Counted from the first letter of the stretch, positions 1 to 13,022 are shown. The stretch is 64,000 bases of DNA from Macrotrachela quadricornifera (GCA_022393335.1 JAJEKB010001071.1:20780-84779), one strand, 5' to 3'. Notes: generated from the letters alone by a model not told the origin. Numbers and translations: made by a program.

Positions 1-373
1 ATAGGACCTAAACAAAAAAAATTTTTTCTTTTCATTTTTATCAAAAAAGAGGAGGGGGTACCCTTAAGATACTTCTTAAAAATGAGAACAACGCAATTTT
101 TATTCTAAGTATATGCTTAACTCTATTGATCAATGTAGGTTAGTGTAACAGATGTCTCATAAAAACGCTATCTTAATTTGATACGACCTACAAAAAAACC
201 AAAATTCGAATGCATAAACTAAATCTCATGATTAAATTATTAACTTTTATCTTCAGTTCTATTTTGAATTTTATTCTTAAATTTCTTTTTTTTGGATCAT
301 ACAAATGAAATGAGACTTGTTTCTTTTTTTTCTTTATGAATATACATCTTTTGTGAAATGGAATAATTCTTAC

Positions 374-1836
374 TTTTTCATTAATAGCATCTTGTAAAAG
401 TTTAACAACATCTTCATTAACAACACCCGCACAACTAAAACCTTTTGTCCATGCTGTTAAACGTGCTGATGCAAGTCCTTCTTGTTTACAAGGAAATGAA
501 AATGTAAAACCTAAATAAAAATTCTTTATCAAAATATTTTTTATTTCATCATTTATTCATACCTAATGGATAACATATTCCAGTACTTAATAAATTTTCT
601 TTTTGCATAAAATCATATAAACATTCTGCTAAATGACGAAATAGCTAAAAAAATAATTTTTAATTTAATTAAACTAATTTTATATTCATACATGTTTTCC
701 ATCACCAATCATAATTGATTGTGGTATAACAAAAATTTTAGATGTTAATTCAACTCTTGTATTACCACGTAAATCAATTAAAAGTACACGAAAATTTGTT
801 CCACCTAAATCAAGTGCAAGTACGTGACCAACTTCAGTTCCATTTGGAATATTTTGTACATATGTTGGAAACATTTTTACTGTTGCTTGTTTATGTGTTG
901 ATGGTGAAAGGCCAGCACTCATTTCTTCTTCTAATATATGCATTATATGTAAAAGTTGATCATCAGTTATTTTTAATGACTCAACAACTCTTTCAATCTA
1001 ATTAAGAAAAATTATATATTTTTAAAACGAAATTTTTCTATTCATTATAAAGTTAATATATCATGTTTTTGAGATATTTTATTTATTACAGAAATATTTC
1101 AATGTCTATATTCGATTTTGTTTTAGTTCAAAAATTTACACACACATTCCATAATGAAGAACTTCAATGCATTCAACATTTATTTACTTATTGTGATTTG
1201 TACAAATATAAAGTACATTTTGTTTATTAGTTTGTTTCGTTTGTTAAAAAGTAATATAGACTAACAAATATAAAGAAACCATTTTCTTTAAAATAAACAT
1301 CTTGAATAGAACTATTTCAGACATATTCTATACATTATTAAAATCGACTCAGGGGGTGGAGAATTATGAGATGAGAAGGGCGAAATTTTTTCTTTTTCAA
1401 GGGGTTAAAAATTTTACTAAGTAGTTAATTGTTATATCAAAGTAAATTTGACAGAATTTAATTAAAAATATGCATAAAAATTTCCTAATATTATGTATAA
1501 AATCACTATCTTTCACCCACTAAATTCGTAATATATTATTCAAATAAAAACAAAAACAATGTGCAACAGATTTTCTTTGCCTACATAAAATTGAATATTC
1601 TTGCGATTTTTCTATCTGACAAAAATAATTATTATTTTTTTATATAAATAATTTACTTGATCATTTAATTCTGGATGTCGATGTTGTCTAATATGATGTT
1701 TTCCAGGTGCAGCAACACGATAACCAGCATAAACAGCAGCACCAAGTATACATGTTGTTGCAAGTCCATATGCAGTTTTTTTTACCATAGGTGTAATTAA
1801 ATCATCTTGAAGTATTTGAACAAAATTGAGTGCCAT
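374..1836 (-). CDS. HK: Hexokinase, N-terminal part, with membrane anchor (3' end outside window)
   Basis: ATP-dependent hexose kinase, first step of glycolysis. Exons on the minus strand: 1836-1657, 997-692, 644-563, 510-374; all junctions are GT-AG and keep frame. The phosphate-binding motif LDLGGTNFR lies at about residues 122-130, followed by the [11 protein letters not shown] and GFTFSFPC stretches and then [11 protein letters not shown], in the order of the hexokinase N-lobe. Exon 1 encodes 60 residues with a hydrophobic Ala/Gly/Tyr-rich helix at about 22-42, ending in a His/Arg-rich linker. This is longer and more membrane-like than the short mitochondrial-binding helix of vertebrate HK1/HK2, so tethering to the mitochondrial outer membrane is my inference. 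A 659 bp intron separates the anchor exon from the catalytic part. A possible acceptor at bases 8-9 leaves only 7 nt of a next exon, too little to test. Confidence 0.93.
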
Positions 1837-2468
1837 GATCTGGAGATTAAGTTGGTTTTTTTTTGTTTAATAAAATTCTTCTTTATTATAAATAAAACTG
1901 CGCCTAGTTATTTTGATGATGAATAGAAAAGAAGCGAATTAACTTGTACATTGTTTATACTTATATACAGAATGTAAAACGAAAATAGAGAATAAGAAAA
2001 AGAAAGAATGAGAGAAAAAAAAATAGAGAATAACTATTTTCGGACGAAGAAATTACAAAATCATCAAATGATTTATATATTCGGCGTATACCAGTTACGA
2101 TACTGTAAAGGGGGTGTGCATTTTACTAAGCAAGAGGGACTGTCTATACTATGATGATGTCGTGTTTTTCTCCTTATATTCATCTGCAAGAAGACGAAAT
2201 ATTGGAGAAAGGAAAAAAAGAAAGGTCTACCAGTCAAATATAATCATTCTTTAAATCGAATAATAATAATAATAAATTGCGTCGTATCAATAAAATCATG
2301 CAAAAATTTTGTCAAATAATATTCCATATTTTATATTATAAAATCAAATAATTCTATAAAAAAAATATTCTTAAATTATTTTTCGATTATCTTCTATGAA
2401 AATGGCGCATTTATTATATTTTATTTAATATATATTTTTTCTTTTTTGTATTATACTCATCATGTGTA
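1837..2468. other. Divergent intergenic region between hexokinase and the 2469 gene
   Basis: These 632 bp separate two gene starts that point away from each other, so the stretch must hold both promoters. It has AT-rich runs and purine-rich tracts around 1980-2035. I see no TATA box, repeat or ORF that I can support. Confidence 0.5.
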
Positions 2469-3340
2469 ATGAGTGAACCATCAATTGAAACTGATCATAC
2501 ATCATCAACAAATATTGATGATAATATGAGTGTTATGGTACAAGATTCATCTGATACAACAGTTACTACTCAAACAAGTACATCATGGCATTCAGTTGTA
2601 TCTGATATACATATAAATAATAATTTATTTATTCGTTCACATTCAATAAATATTTGGTTAAAAATATGTTTAATTGAACCAGATATTCGATTAACTACAG
2701 CTCAAGAATGGAAATTACGTACTTGTATAAGACGTTTTCTTTCTTTATGTAATCTTCCACTTAAAATATCTTGTGTAAAAACAAAAGAATATATTTTAAA
2801 ATCAAATGAAAATGAATCAATAACATTTATTGATCAGGTTGATTTTTATTATTTAAAATAGATTTTAAATAAAAAAAAAATTTTTTTTCAATGTTAATCA
2901 AGGAACAACAATCATTATCAATAATAGAGTCTTCATTACCTATAGTGATTAATCAACCATGGTTATGTCAAGGACAAATATATTATGATGAAATACAACA
3001 ATTAGGTTTATATTTACATATTTTGTCTATTCCTGATATAAATAATCGATTATTAGAAGTAAAATTATTTGAATGTTATTCAAAAAATTCATTAAATAAA
3101 ACAATTATTCATATTTCACTTATTAAATTACCTAAATTTATATTTCATATATCATCTAATTTACTTAAATTAAGTTTAAGAAGTTTAAATTCATTACTTG
3201 AATTACAATTTCCAACAAGAGAAAATGAATCTATACAAGGAAATTATTATAAATGGAATGAAAATAAAAATGAACATATTAGATATAATATTACTGTTGA
3301 TGTTGATCAAAGTTTAATTAATGAATTTAATACTATATAA
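2469..3340 (+). CDS. Unrecognised protein, two exons
   Basis: Two exons, 2469-2837 and 2903-3340, are joined by a 65 nt GT-AG intron in phase 0 and give 268 residues. The N-terminal ~45 residues are Ser/Thr/Asp-rich and probably disordered. The rest is hydrophobic/polar mixed with many Ile and Leu (for example SINIWLKICLIEPDIRLTTA) and looks like a folded domain; there is no signal peptide or clear membrane helix. Codon use matches the neighbouring genes. I do not recognise the family. Without splicing, the first exon would stop at 2861, and the second open frame would start only at an internal ATG inside the intron. Confidence 0.7.
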
Positions 3341-3997
3341 ATAATTCGATTAAATTGAAAAATATTTATGAGAAATATTATTCAGTTATTAATATAGTTA
3401 ATCTACATATAAAATAAATGCTTGAAAATAAACATTCTGATATGTTTAATATTTTTCATAGCATTGAGAAAAATATCGATTAAATACCATACATATTTTT
3501 AAGCTAGAAGAAAAAAATGTTACTGTCTCAATCACTATTTATGTGGGAAAATTTTTTATTTTAATAAAAGAATCAAAAATTTCTTTTTTGTTATTTTTAG
3601 CTTAATGTAATTCTTATCATTCAAGATAAAATTTTTCTCTATTAATTAGTAATCAAGAAGTTAATGATAGATTAAATCAAATTTGTCATTAAATGATGAT
3701 GATAGGATATTATTACATTAAAGTTGGTAAATGATAAAGTTTCGACACTGTTTTTTTGAATAATTCGAGAATGTAAATCGTTAGAGATTTGTAGTTTTTT
3801 ACTAATTGAAAGAAAAATTTCATCAAAATTCAATAAAAATCATTTTTTTTATAAAATAGAAAATAAGTTATATTAAATGTTATTATATTGTTTTTAATAA
3901 TATAAGATTAAATATATATTTATAAATGAATCATTCAACTGAAAAAGAAAAAAGAAAGAGATAAGAATAAAATTTTATAATAGACTATGTTTAATAT
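3341..3997. other. Convergent intergenic region
   Basis: These 657 bp lie between the 3' ends of the 2469 gene (+) and the BRO1 gene (-). I looked here specifically for a phosphatase-domain exon belonging to the BRO1 gene and saw none. The stretch is AT-rich and otherwise featureless. Confidence 0.5.
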
Positions 3998-6900
3998 TTA
4001 GTGATTTGTCATTGAGTTAATTGATAAATTAGCAAAAGAAGATGTAGGAATATATTGTGTAAATTGATTTTGATCATAATTATTGTTATTAATTAATGTT
4101 GATGGAATTTGTGTTTGATTTAATCCAAATGAACCATTTGAATGATAAATATCCTGAGGATTTATAATTGATGATGGAATTATTGTTTGTTGAGTTTTTG
4201 GAATGTCATATGCACCAACTGGTTGTGGACGATATGGATCAAATTTAGTTGGTAATGGTGGTAAAGATTGTTGAATATTACAATTAGGAATACTAAAATT
4301 TTGACATTCATATATGGACGGATTTTGTAAACCTGAATATTGTGTTGATGATTGAGGTAATTGATGATGTATTGGTTGTTGATAAACAGTTTGTTGAGGT
4401 TGAAATGATTGTGAAGAATAGTATTGTTGTTGAGAAAATGATTGAGCTGTAGGAAGATGATTATAAATCATTTGAGATTGATTAGTAAAATTTTGAGCAA
4501 ATGAAATTGAATTTTGATCAAGTGATTGTGATTGATTATATATTGATTGTTGATATGGTATTGTATGTTGAGGTGAAAAAGATGATGATGATGATGGTGG
4601 TGGTGGTGCAAAAGGCATTGATGATTGTCCTTGATAATTATGATGTGAATTAAAATTTGGTAAAGATGTATAAGTTTGTCCAGTCATATTTGGAATATTT
4701 GAAGGTAGAAGAGGACCAGTTGATGGTACTCTGTCAGTATAAAAATTATTACTACTGTTTATATTTGACACTGGTGATGGTATATACATATTTTCTTCAA
4801 TTTTTGTTGATGATCGATTTGCTATTGAACCCCATGTATCAGGTTTCATGGCAGCTAGATAATCTTTAAGACGTGGACGATCAGAAATAGTTGATGAATC
4901 TGTATTTTGATTCGATATGTTATATTGATATGGTAATTGATGATTTAATAATGGTTTAGATTGTTGTTGAGATTGTAATGTAGTAAGACGTTCATTTAAT
5001 GATTTTATTTTTTCATTTTGCTAAAGAAGAAAAAGAAACAAAAATATAATTAAAAATATATCGAAGATTTATTACTTTTTTATAAAATTCAATTCCTTCA
5101 TTTGCTTTTGATAAAGTAATATCAAATGATTTAAATGAATTAATATAATCTTGAATTAATCGATGACGACTAATATAAAATTAAAAAAAAATATTAAATA
5201 TACATATATATATATAAGCTAATTGCAAGTTTATTGTACTGTTCTATAAGAAAAAATTTTCGATTTTATTACATTAGAATGCAAATATTTTTTTACTAAT
5301 GGGCAAATTTTAGACATCTATCGTTATGAAATAAAGCATACAAGTTCTACAAAGTATAATTTGACCAACAAATTAACGAAGAAGATTTACATGATGAAGT
5401 TGAAGTTATATCATTTTTTATACCAACGTTAGAGAACAGCAATAATCGGGAGAATTCGATTTTTACCTACGAAGTCATTTTTTCATTTAAATGATATATC
5501 AATATGTATAAGACATACATAAAGAACTAATTCAGTTCAAAATATAGAGCTATTATGGAAATATATTAATTCAAAAATGAAGTTTCTATGGTGACTTTTC
5601 AAATATTTTGTTTTTGGATCAATGATGTAGAATCTTCCGAATCTTCCTTGGGATAAGAATAAAATTACGGAAAATATATATATATGAATATGGATACGTT
5701 GGATAAAATCAAAGGTATATATATACGAATATTCGGAAACAACCAAGATGATGTATATGACAGACGGAGGAAAAGTTCTAATCCAAAGTATTGCAAATGT
5801 GCCGCATGAACGATTAATTTTCCTTCAGAGGAATTCATTGATAGTTTTCTCATCTTTTTTTAACGATTTTATCTTGTTTTTATTAACTTTCATTCTATAC
5901 TATTCTGACTATTTTCCCACGAATGGTTCACTCTTGGAATTATTTTTTAATTTCCTGTGACACAAAATCGAACAATGACTATACGTCTGATGTTCGGAAA
6001 AATCTACAAAATTCTAATGAAACCATCCGTTAGTCTTATAGTGTAGTTCAAAAGTCATTCTACCGAAAAACAAAATTGACTATCTCCATTACGATTTGAG
6101 CAAACCTATTGATTCTTTCATTAATGATAGAGGTATATCCAAACTTTATTGTCATAAGGATATACCTAGAGAGAGCCATTGTTTGTTTTCCTATCTGTGG
6201 AAAAGTAAAATGTTTTTATTGAAGTCAATAATACTACTTAACAAAGGATCCTCCTAGATATATCTTTGTGGATATAGAGTTTGTGCATATCTGTATTACT
6301 CTTTAAAAAAAATCAATTTGTTTGCTTGAGCCGTAATGAAGATATTTAATTTTTTTTCGATAAGGTGACTTTCGGGCTACTTTAAAATTCAAATGATGAG
6401 GGAATAGATCAATTATACATCATTTTCTATTAATAGATAACAGTAAAAATCAATATTTTTAATCTTCTTTATCTAATATTTTGAGACTAGATTGAGATAA
6501 AGTAACAATTAACTCCTATATATCTTTACGTTTCAAATGTAGTTGCAATATTTGTTCGTATATCTGCAATATCTGCATTGGCATCTGTTAATAATTGTAA
6601 AATATTATCTTGTGCTAAACAATTTTGTTTAATAATATTAGTAAGTTCTTCATGCTTTTTAATTTGTTGAGTAAATAAATTCTAAAAATGGAAAATTTAA
6701 GAAAATAAAACAATCATTTTTTTTTTGTTTGTTTTATATTACTTTATAATTTTCTTGTCGTTGCATAAGAACAAGTTTTGTTATATCATCATCTTGAATT
6801 TTTTGACGAAAATCATTGATTAATGTTTCACGTTGTTTTTTCATTGTTTCAATTTTTTCATTTAATAATCCAAGATTTGCAAATTTTGGTTTGTTTATTT

Positions 6901-9900
6901 CATCTTAATTAAAAATAAAAATAAAAAAATGAAATTAATCTTTTTATTTTATAAATACCATCAAATTCAGTTATATTTGGTAAAGTTTTTTCTAATTGTT
7001 CAATTGGTAAATTAAGAATTTTTATATGTTCATTTATTGTTGTTATATATTGATGTAATTCAATATTACTTTCATTTGCTTGTAATATCATATTATGAAT
7101 AGTTTTACAATTATTTTTTAAATCTTGAAATTCTTTATTTAATTTTATTGAATCAGTATTTTCTTCAACTATTTTAAGAGATTGTTCCAATTCATTAATC
7201 TCTTTAGTTATGTCATCATGTTGATTATTAAGTTCTACATAATACGAAAAAAATTAAATTTTATTTTATGTTGAATTAAAAGATTTAACTTATAAGCAAA
7301 ATATTAATCTGCTCCGATGGTTGACATTTGAATGTTATTTAGAAGTACTTATAGTATAAGTTAAACGGAAATATACGACATCAAGTTTGTCTCAATGCAC
7401 TTCGTTGATCGTGATTGCTTCTCTCTATCATCATGTTTCCTATTCGAATTTTTGTCTTTTTCAATGAATAAACCAGCATACGTTTTCTTGGGTACTCATT
7501 CATTTTAATAGTAAAAGAACTCGAATTTATTAAGCCTATTTCTAATATTATTAATTTACATACGTTGCATAGTTGAAACTAAATCTTTCGACATATTTTG
7601 ACGAGTAGTAAGAATAGCACAACAATCAAGTAATTCACGTGGTAAACGAAGATATTCATTATTTAATGGAACACGATCCAATTGTAAACAAGTCATAAAA
7701 GTTCTTAAAATAAATAAATATAACATATAAATAATATTTAATTAATTTTATTTTTCTTACTCAAGTTCTCGATTTTTATTTTCTGTTAATTCTATTATTT
7801 CACGTAAAAGTTTTGCTTTTTCTTCACTATATTCCGATGTAGCTAAATGTGTATCCTAAAATATGAAATTTATATGAAATTTTTTATTTAAATATGATAT
7901 ATATAATTTTACCATTGGTACTAATTTTTGAAAAATATCCGGTCCAGATACATCTGGATTATGACAATCAAATGGTAATGGTTTAGCTACGATCGCTCCT
8001 TTAATGAATATAAATACGAAAATTTTTGTTTTTATTAATAATTCAATATAACTACCTTGTATAGCTGGTAAACTCGATAATGTTGGTACTTTTTCAAAAT
8101 AAACATTATCATTATCACGTTTAATTGTTTTATATCTATTTGAAATAATTAAATCATTTTTTTTTATTAAAAAAAAAAACAATTTGTTTTCACTTACTTT
8201 CCTGTTATAATATCATTAGTAAATGTATGTGCATCTTTATATATAGCTGTTTTATCTGTTGAAATTTTTTCAGCATTTTTCCAACCATCTTTAAGTCGTT
8301 CAACAGCATTTTCAAAATAACAAACAGTTTCACCATATTTTTTATTTTCTTCAGATATTAAACCACAACAATAATATGTTATTGAAAGATAATATGATAA
8401 TTTATATGTTAAAGCAACACGCCATTCCTTTTTAAAATAAAAAAATCAAATACAAATTTATACTTGTCTATTATATATGATTTTAAATAATGAAAATTCT
8501 TGTTTGAATCACTAGTAAATCATGCGATGTGAATGTATTATGAAAAACATCTAAACCTAATCAAAAATTCATTAAATCCCTGCAGTTTTACCGTAAAATC
8601 ACTGATGCATTAGTAGATTCGAAGTCTTCTATTATGCTCCTAGAAAAAGTCATGTTTTGTGATAGTCTTAAGGATAATTTTTAATTTTTATGCCCTTTTA
8701 GTTCAATACACCATTAGTAAAATGAGAATTTAATCTATTTGACCTATGCTCATATTATGGAAAAGAAAATGATAATATTACAGTTAGGCTATTTGTAAAA
8801 TGAGTGACTATATATTCACGTTTATTAGAATTTTATGAGTAATTAAATTAAAATTTTATCTAGGCTATAATAAGTTTCAAATTCATAGAACATGAGCGGG
8901 ACTATGAAAAAGTATCAACATACTTATGAGAAAATCAAATATTTTGATATCTGTAACATAGGTCTTATAGAAAAATATTCCATTTTCTCATAAGTATGGA
9001 GATACTTTTCCATAGTCACGCTTGTGTTCTATGAATTTAAAAATTATAATAAACGTGAGTATTTAATTACTTATTTTGCACATTTTACAAATAGTCTTTG
9101 TTTGAAAGTTTTTAATCAAAAAATGACTTCTAGAACTTTTGTATCGGATTTTTTCTATAAAATTTGATTAGCCTTATCCAATTATTATTAAAACAAAACA
9201 TCAAAAATAAAAATCTGCTTAAATTTTGAATTTCCTGCACCTTATCAAATTCTTAATTTAATATAAACGTCTATTAAGAAATAATTTATAGAAGGAAACC
9301 ATTAGGTACAAGTCAGAATTCACCCTCATGCAAATGAATTATATTTTATAAAACATGGCTCAATGCACATTCTCAAAGATATGTTCTTTTGTCCGAGTAC
9401 AAATGCGTTCTTCTGTAATAATAATCCGTCTGAATGTCTGAAAGAAATTGCGTAGATGTTAACGAGATTTTAAGTAAAAGACAAGAAGATTTTACTTAAT
9501 ATATTCTTATTTCAAAAAGATCTTTTCATATATGTCATGTTAATTAATTTCTATAGAAAACTTAAAACAATTCTTCAAAACATAATAAAACGAAGCAATA
9601 AAATGTCTTTAAGATATTTTCAATAGAACATACTCGATATTTTTTTGATACAATTGAACTAATTCCTGGTTTCATAAGATTAATCAATGCTGTTTGATAA
9701 TATTCAGATATTTGCATTGCTATATGAGCATTAACTGATGGTGGTCGTTGATCTAATAATGATTTTTCAAGTACAGCTTCATGTGCTTGTGCCTTTAAAA
9801 ATTTTTTCATATAAATATAATTAAAAAAGAAAAAAAAAACTTCGTTACTAAAAGTATATCAACTTGACATGTTAATAATTCTGGAGTAAAATCAATTGAA

Positions 9901-10614
9901 TATGGTGTATCTTGATCACGTAATTTTTCAAAACATGCAGCTGCATATCGAAAATATGTACAAGCATTTTTCATACTCTAAAAATTATTAAAAAAAAAAC
10001 AAAATAAATTTCAATATTATTCTTAAATATACTTCATGTGTTTTTCGTAATTCATTTGCACCTAATTTTGAATACATTGCTCCAATATTATATAAAATAC
10101 AAGCTTGTTCAAATCTTATATCATTATATGTATTATCTTCTTTTTGAAAACCATCTTCCCAAGTAAATCGAACAGAACATTCACCACCTGGTAACATTGG
10201 AAAACGATTACGTAATAATTGTAATTGACAATAATAACGTTTAAGACATTGTATACCAGATTCATCAAATGAACAATTAATTGCATTCTTAAATTAAAAT
10301 ATAAAACAAAAAATATTTATTTTATTTAAATTAATTTACTTGTCGAAGACGATTTATTTGTTCACATTCATTTGAAAAATTTTCACCATTTTCTTGATAA
10401 TTAAGAGTAATATACTAAATAAAAATTCCTTTTTTTTTTTATTTTTAAATTAAATTAAATTTTTTATTTACATTTGAAATTTTTTCACATAAATTAACTG
10501 ATTCAATCGATAATTTTAAATCGAAATTTAATACAGGAAGACGTGGACAACCTTTATTATTTAAAATACAAAAATAAATAAATAATTTTATTCTTAACAT
10601 TTACCTTCCACCAT
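3998..10614 (-). CDS. PTPN23: HD-PTP/ALIX-family BRO1-V domain protein lacking the phosphatase domain
   Basis: Endosomal ESCRT adaptor family. Sixteen minus-strand exons: 10614-10605, 10551-10472, 10414-10340, 10287-10033, 9977-9849, 9792-9634, 8427-8198, 8135-8056, 7998-7913, 7855-7761, 7703-7564, 7234-6959, 6903-6743, 6681-6530, 5169-5076, 5020-3998; phases all close, giving about 1014 residues. Residues 1-390 form the BRO1 domain, with RFEQACILYNIGAMYSKLGA, AQAHEAVLEKSLLDQ and SGPDIFQKLVPM matching HD-PTP (PTPN23) more closely than ALIX. About 390-680 is the helical V domain (EYSEEKAKLLRE, DDDITKLVLMQ). From 690 to 1014 is a Pro/Gln/Ser/Tyr-rich tail ending in a stop. Human HD-PTP continues into a tyrosine-phosphatase domain; here none follows. 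The first coding exon is only 10 nt. Two introns (8428-9633 and 5170-6529) exceed 1 kb and contain foldback repeats. Confidence 0.9.
6040..6384. repeat. Foldback element, family A copy 1 (BRO1 gene intron)
   Basis: Arms at about 6045-6113 and 6313-6384 are inverted copies. The left arm reads CTCCATTACGATTTGAGC and the right arm GCTTGAGCCGTAATGAAG. An inner hairpin (GGTATATCC / GGATATACC) sits between them. The same arm sequence recurs at 26.7/28.3 kb and 48.9/49.2 kb. Confidence 0.75.
8787..9096. repeat. Foldback element (BRO1 gene intron)
   Basis: A near-palindrome of about 310 bp. Left arm 8787-8940 and right arm about 8975-9096 share blocks such as CTATTTGTAAAATG, TCACGTTTATTA, AAATTCATAGAACA and CATACTTATGAGAAAAT in inverted order, with a loop of about 35 bp. 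There is no coding capacity. It has the form of a MITE or foldback transposon. Confidence 0.8.
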
Positions 10615-11302
10615 ATTGATACGAGAAGAAAAATAAATATAAATGAATGAATCTTCTTTCTATATAAATTCTATTTAATAAGAGAAAAAGTAAGACGTAG
10701 TTTGGATAACTAAAAAAGAGGAAAAAAGAAAAGATAATGACTAGTGGTTGGTTGATTTTATATAGAATGAAGAATGGCGGAAATAGATGAGTCATTTTTT
10801 ATTTCTTCCAGAAATCTTTTAATATTAAGAATATAGAGAAAAGAAAAAAAGAAACTAAACTAAATTACGCATTAATATTATTTTTATTTTAGTATAATAA
10901 TAATTATATCAAAGAACTTTACCTATTTTATATATAAAATTATATCATTAGTACTAATTTGTTATTTGAGAATTTTGTTTTTTTTATCAAATTAAATTAG
11001 TTCAATTTTAGTCTTATCAGAATTCATTTTGCTTCGTTTTTTTTTCTTCTTTGTGTTAAAAATAGCTTCATCGAATTTAAAACTCATTCATTATTCAAAA
11101 ATGTTCCTTATTAAAAGTCTTATTATAATTTTTAAAAAGAAATATAAAATACGCAATTTAATTTTATATATCAAATAAATATAATCTATGATTTAATAAA
11201 TAAAAATATATTTCTTTAATCAAATATTTTTCTTATTTCCCTTGATAGAAAAACATAAACATACTCAAAAAGATCGTCTTAATCAAGAATATTAAGTATT
11301 AA
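10615..11302. other. AT-rich intergenic stretch upstream of the BRO1 gene
   Basis: This holds the presumptive promoter of the BRO1 gene, whose ATG is at 10614. The sequence is AT-rich with homopurine runs. A short open frame on the minus strand overlaps the start but has no recognisable content. Confidence 0.4.
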
Positions 11303-12155
11303 GAAATAATTTAACAACAAATATGAGCATGTTTATCATACTTTTCTTTAACACAATAAACAACCATTCTACTTTTGAAGATATAATGAAAAAGGGCAGA
11401 ATGTACCTGGCAGAAGAGATTAATCTACTTTGAAAGGGCATTATTATAAAGAACCTTAAGAATTTAAATCCGAAAACATGTAAGGTTACTTATATCATTT
11501 TTATGAAAAACTTTGAGTTTTTTTAGTTATATAGAGCAAACATGATCTTTAAAATACACGCTTGAAAAGAGAGCACATAAAATTATATTAAATGAAGCAT
11601 TATGAATGTAGATAAAAAAAAACCCAGTTTTCTATTAGTTGTAATAATATGAATTGAATCTACTATATGAAAATAAGACGCTTTGAGGTTATCAAGTATT
11701 TGACAGGTAGATGAGTCTAATGCTTCTCTCTATAACTAAAAACAAGTGACTTGTTGCTAGCGTAAATTAACTAATCTTGTTGAAGATTATATTTTTCTTC
11801 AAACTATTAATTAGTTTCGTCTCGGATTCACATACTTTATCGCCTCAAAGTACGTCATTTTGTAGAGAATATTCTATTCTATCAGATTATATAATGTTTC
11901 AAAAACTATCACAAATAGTAGATTCAAGTCATATTACTACAATATTAGAGTAAATAAAAAAAAACTATTACAGTCAATGGAATTACTGTTTTTATCTACA
12001 TTCAAAATGCTTCATTCAATCTAATTTTGTGAAAACTATATAAGTAATTCCATATATTTTCGGATTTAGATTTTCAATAATGTTTCTAAAAGCAGAATCG
12101 TTGATTATTATATTAAAAAAAAACATACTCATATTTTATTTGTTATTAACTTTTC
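11303..12155. repeat. Large imperfect foldback repeat
   Basis: The left arm (about 11303-11720) and right arm (about 11825-12155) are inverted copies. Shared blocks in inverted order include TATGAGCATGTTT (variant TATGAGTATGTTT), AATCCGAAAA, TGAAGCATTATGAATGTAG and TTGAATCTACTAT. The left arm carries about 70 extra bases near 11385-11455. No ORF lies inside. It is consistent with an old non-autonomous foldback element. Confidence 0.7.
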
Positions 12156-13022
12156 TTCCGTCGGGGTATAAAAGAACATTTTATTCATGACACAAAAACT
12201 AGAACTTAGATAGTCAATCTAAATGCACTAGATGACTATAAATTTTACCTAGCTATGTTAATTCTTATCATCAAAAGAGACAATATTATTGTTGAATTTG
12301 TTCTCATCATTTTATTATCAAGATTGACCTTATGTAAAGATTAGTAAATGTCATATTCCATTTATCTCATTAGATTATTCTTGCAGAAATTTTATTTTAT
12401 TCAACTTATTTTTCTTTTTCTTTTTTTTCTCGATTTATTCAGATTTTTTACTCTTATTAACAATACTCCCTTCGCTTTTTTTTTTGACCATATCTAATTC
12501 TCGAAAAGGATAAAATCGATCAAACTAGGAAAAGTCATATATTCAAGAGAAAAACAAATTTAAAAATGTTTATCATAGTTGAGGAGATTATCCTTATGAT
12601 TTCCTATAAAAAATATATCGAAGAAAAATCATCATAAAAATATTAACTAGGTACTTCAATTCTTTCGACAGTCATCTAATGATCACACAATTCGAAAGAG
12701 ATTTTATTATATATCGAACATATTCTTTCAAGTATAAATATCTATCTTGGCACCTTATTAACATTCACACAGTTAGCACTTTATTATCGATATTTAAAGA
12801 ATGTATTTTTTTTATGAATCAACTATATCTTATGATGATTATGTCATAACTATACATAGATCGAAGAAGAAGTCGGTTTATTTTTTCTGATGACATCATA
12901 TATCTATTTCTTTTTATTTATTATATTATATAGACAGAAAAAAAAACGAAAGAATTTTATACAAAAAAGAAAAACACCGGTATGATAGTAAAAAAAAACA
13001 CAAATATTTGAAAAGATTTATT
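12156..13022. other. Intergenic, no gene seen
   Basis: About 870 bp of AT-rich sequence downstream of the foldback repeat and 3' of the 13023 gene. I found no ORF, RNA gene or repeat that I can support. Confidence 0.4.

Noticed and set aside
742..1005. Plus-strand 87-aa ORF
   Set aside because: Antisense to hexokinase exon 2.
4657..4869. Plus-strand ORF over the BRO1 gene tail
   Set aside because: Antisense shadow of the Pro/Gln-rich exon.
10601..10795. Minus-strand 64-aa hydrophobic ORF over the BRO1 gene start
   Set aside because: It overlaps the first coding exon in another frame and is Phe/Leu/Ile-rich from poly-T/A sequence.
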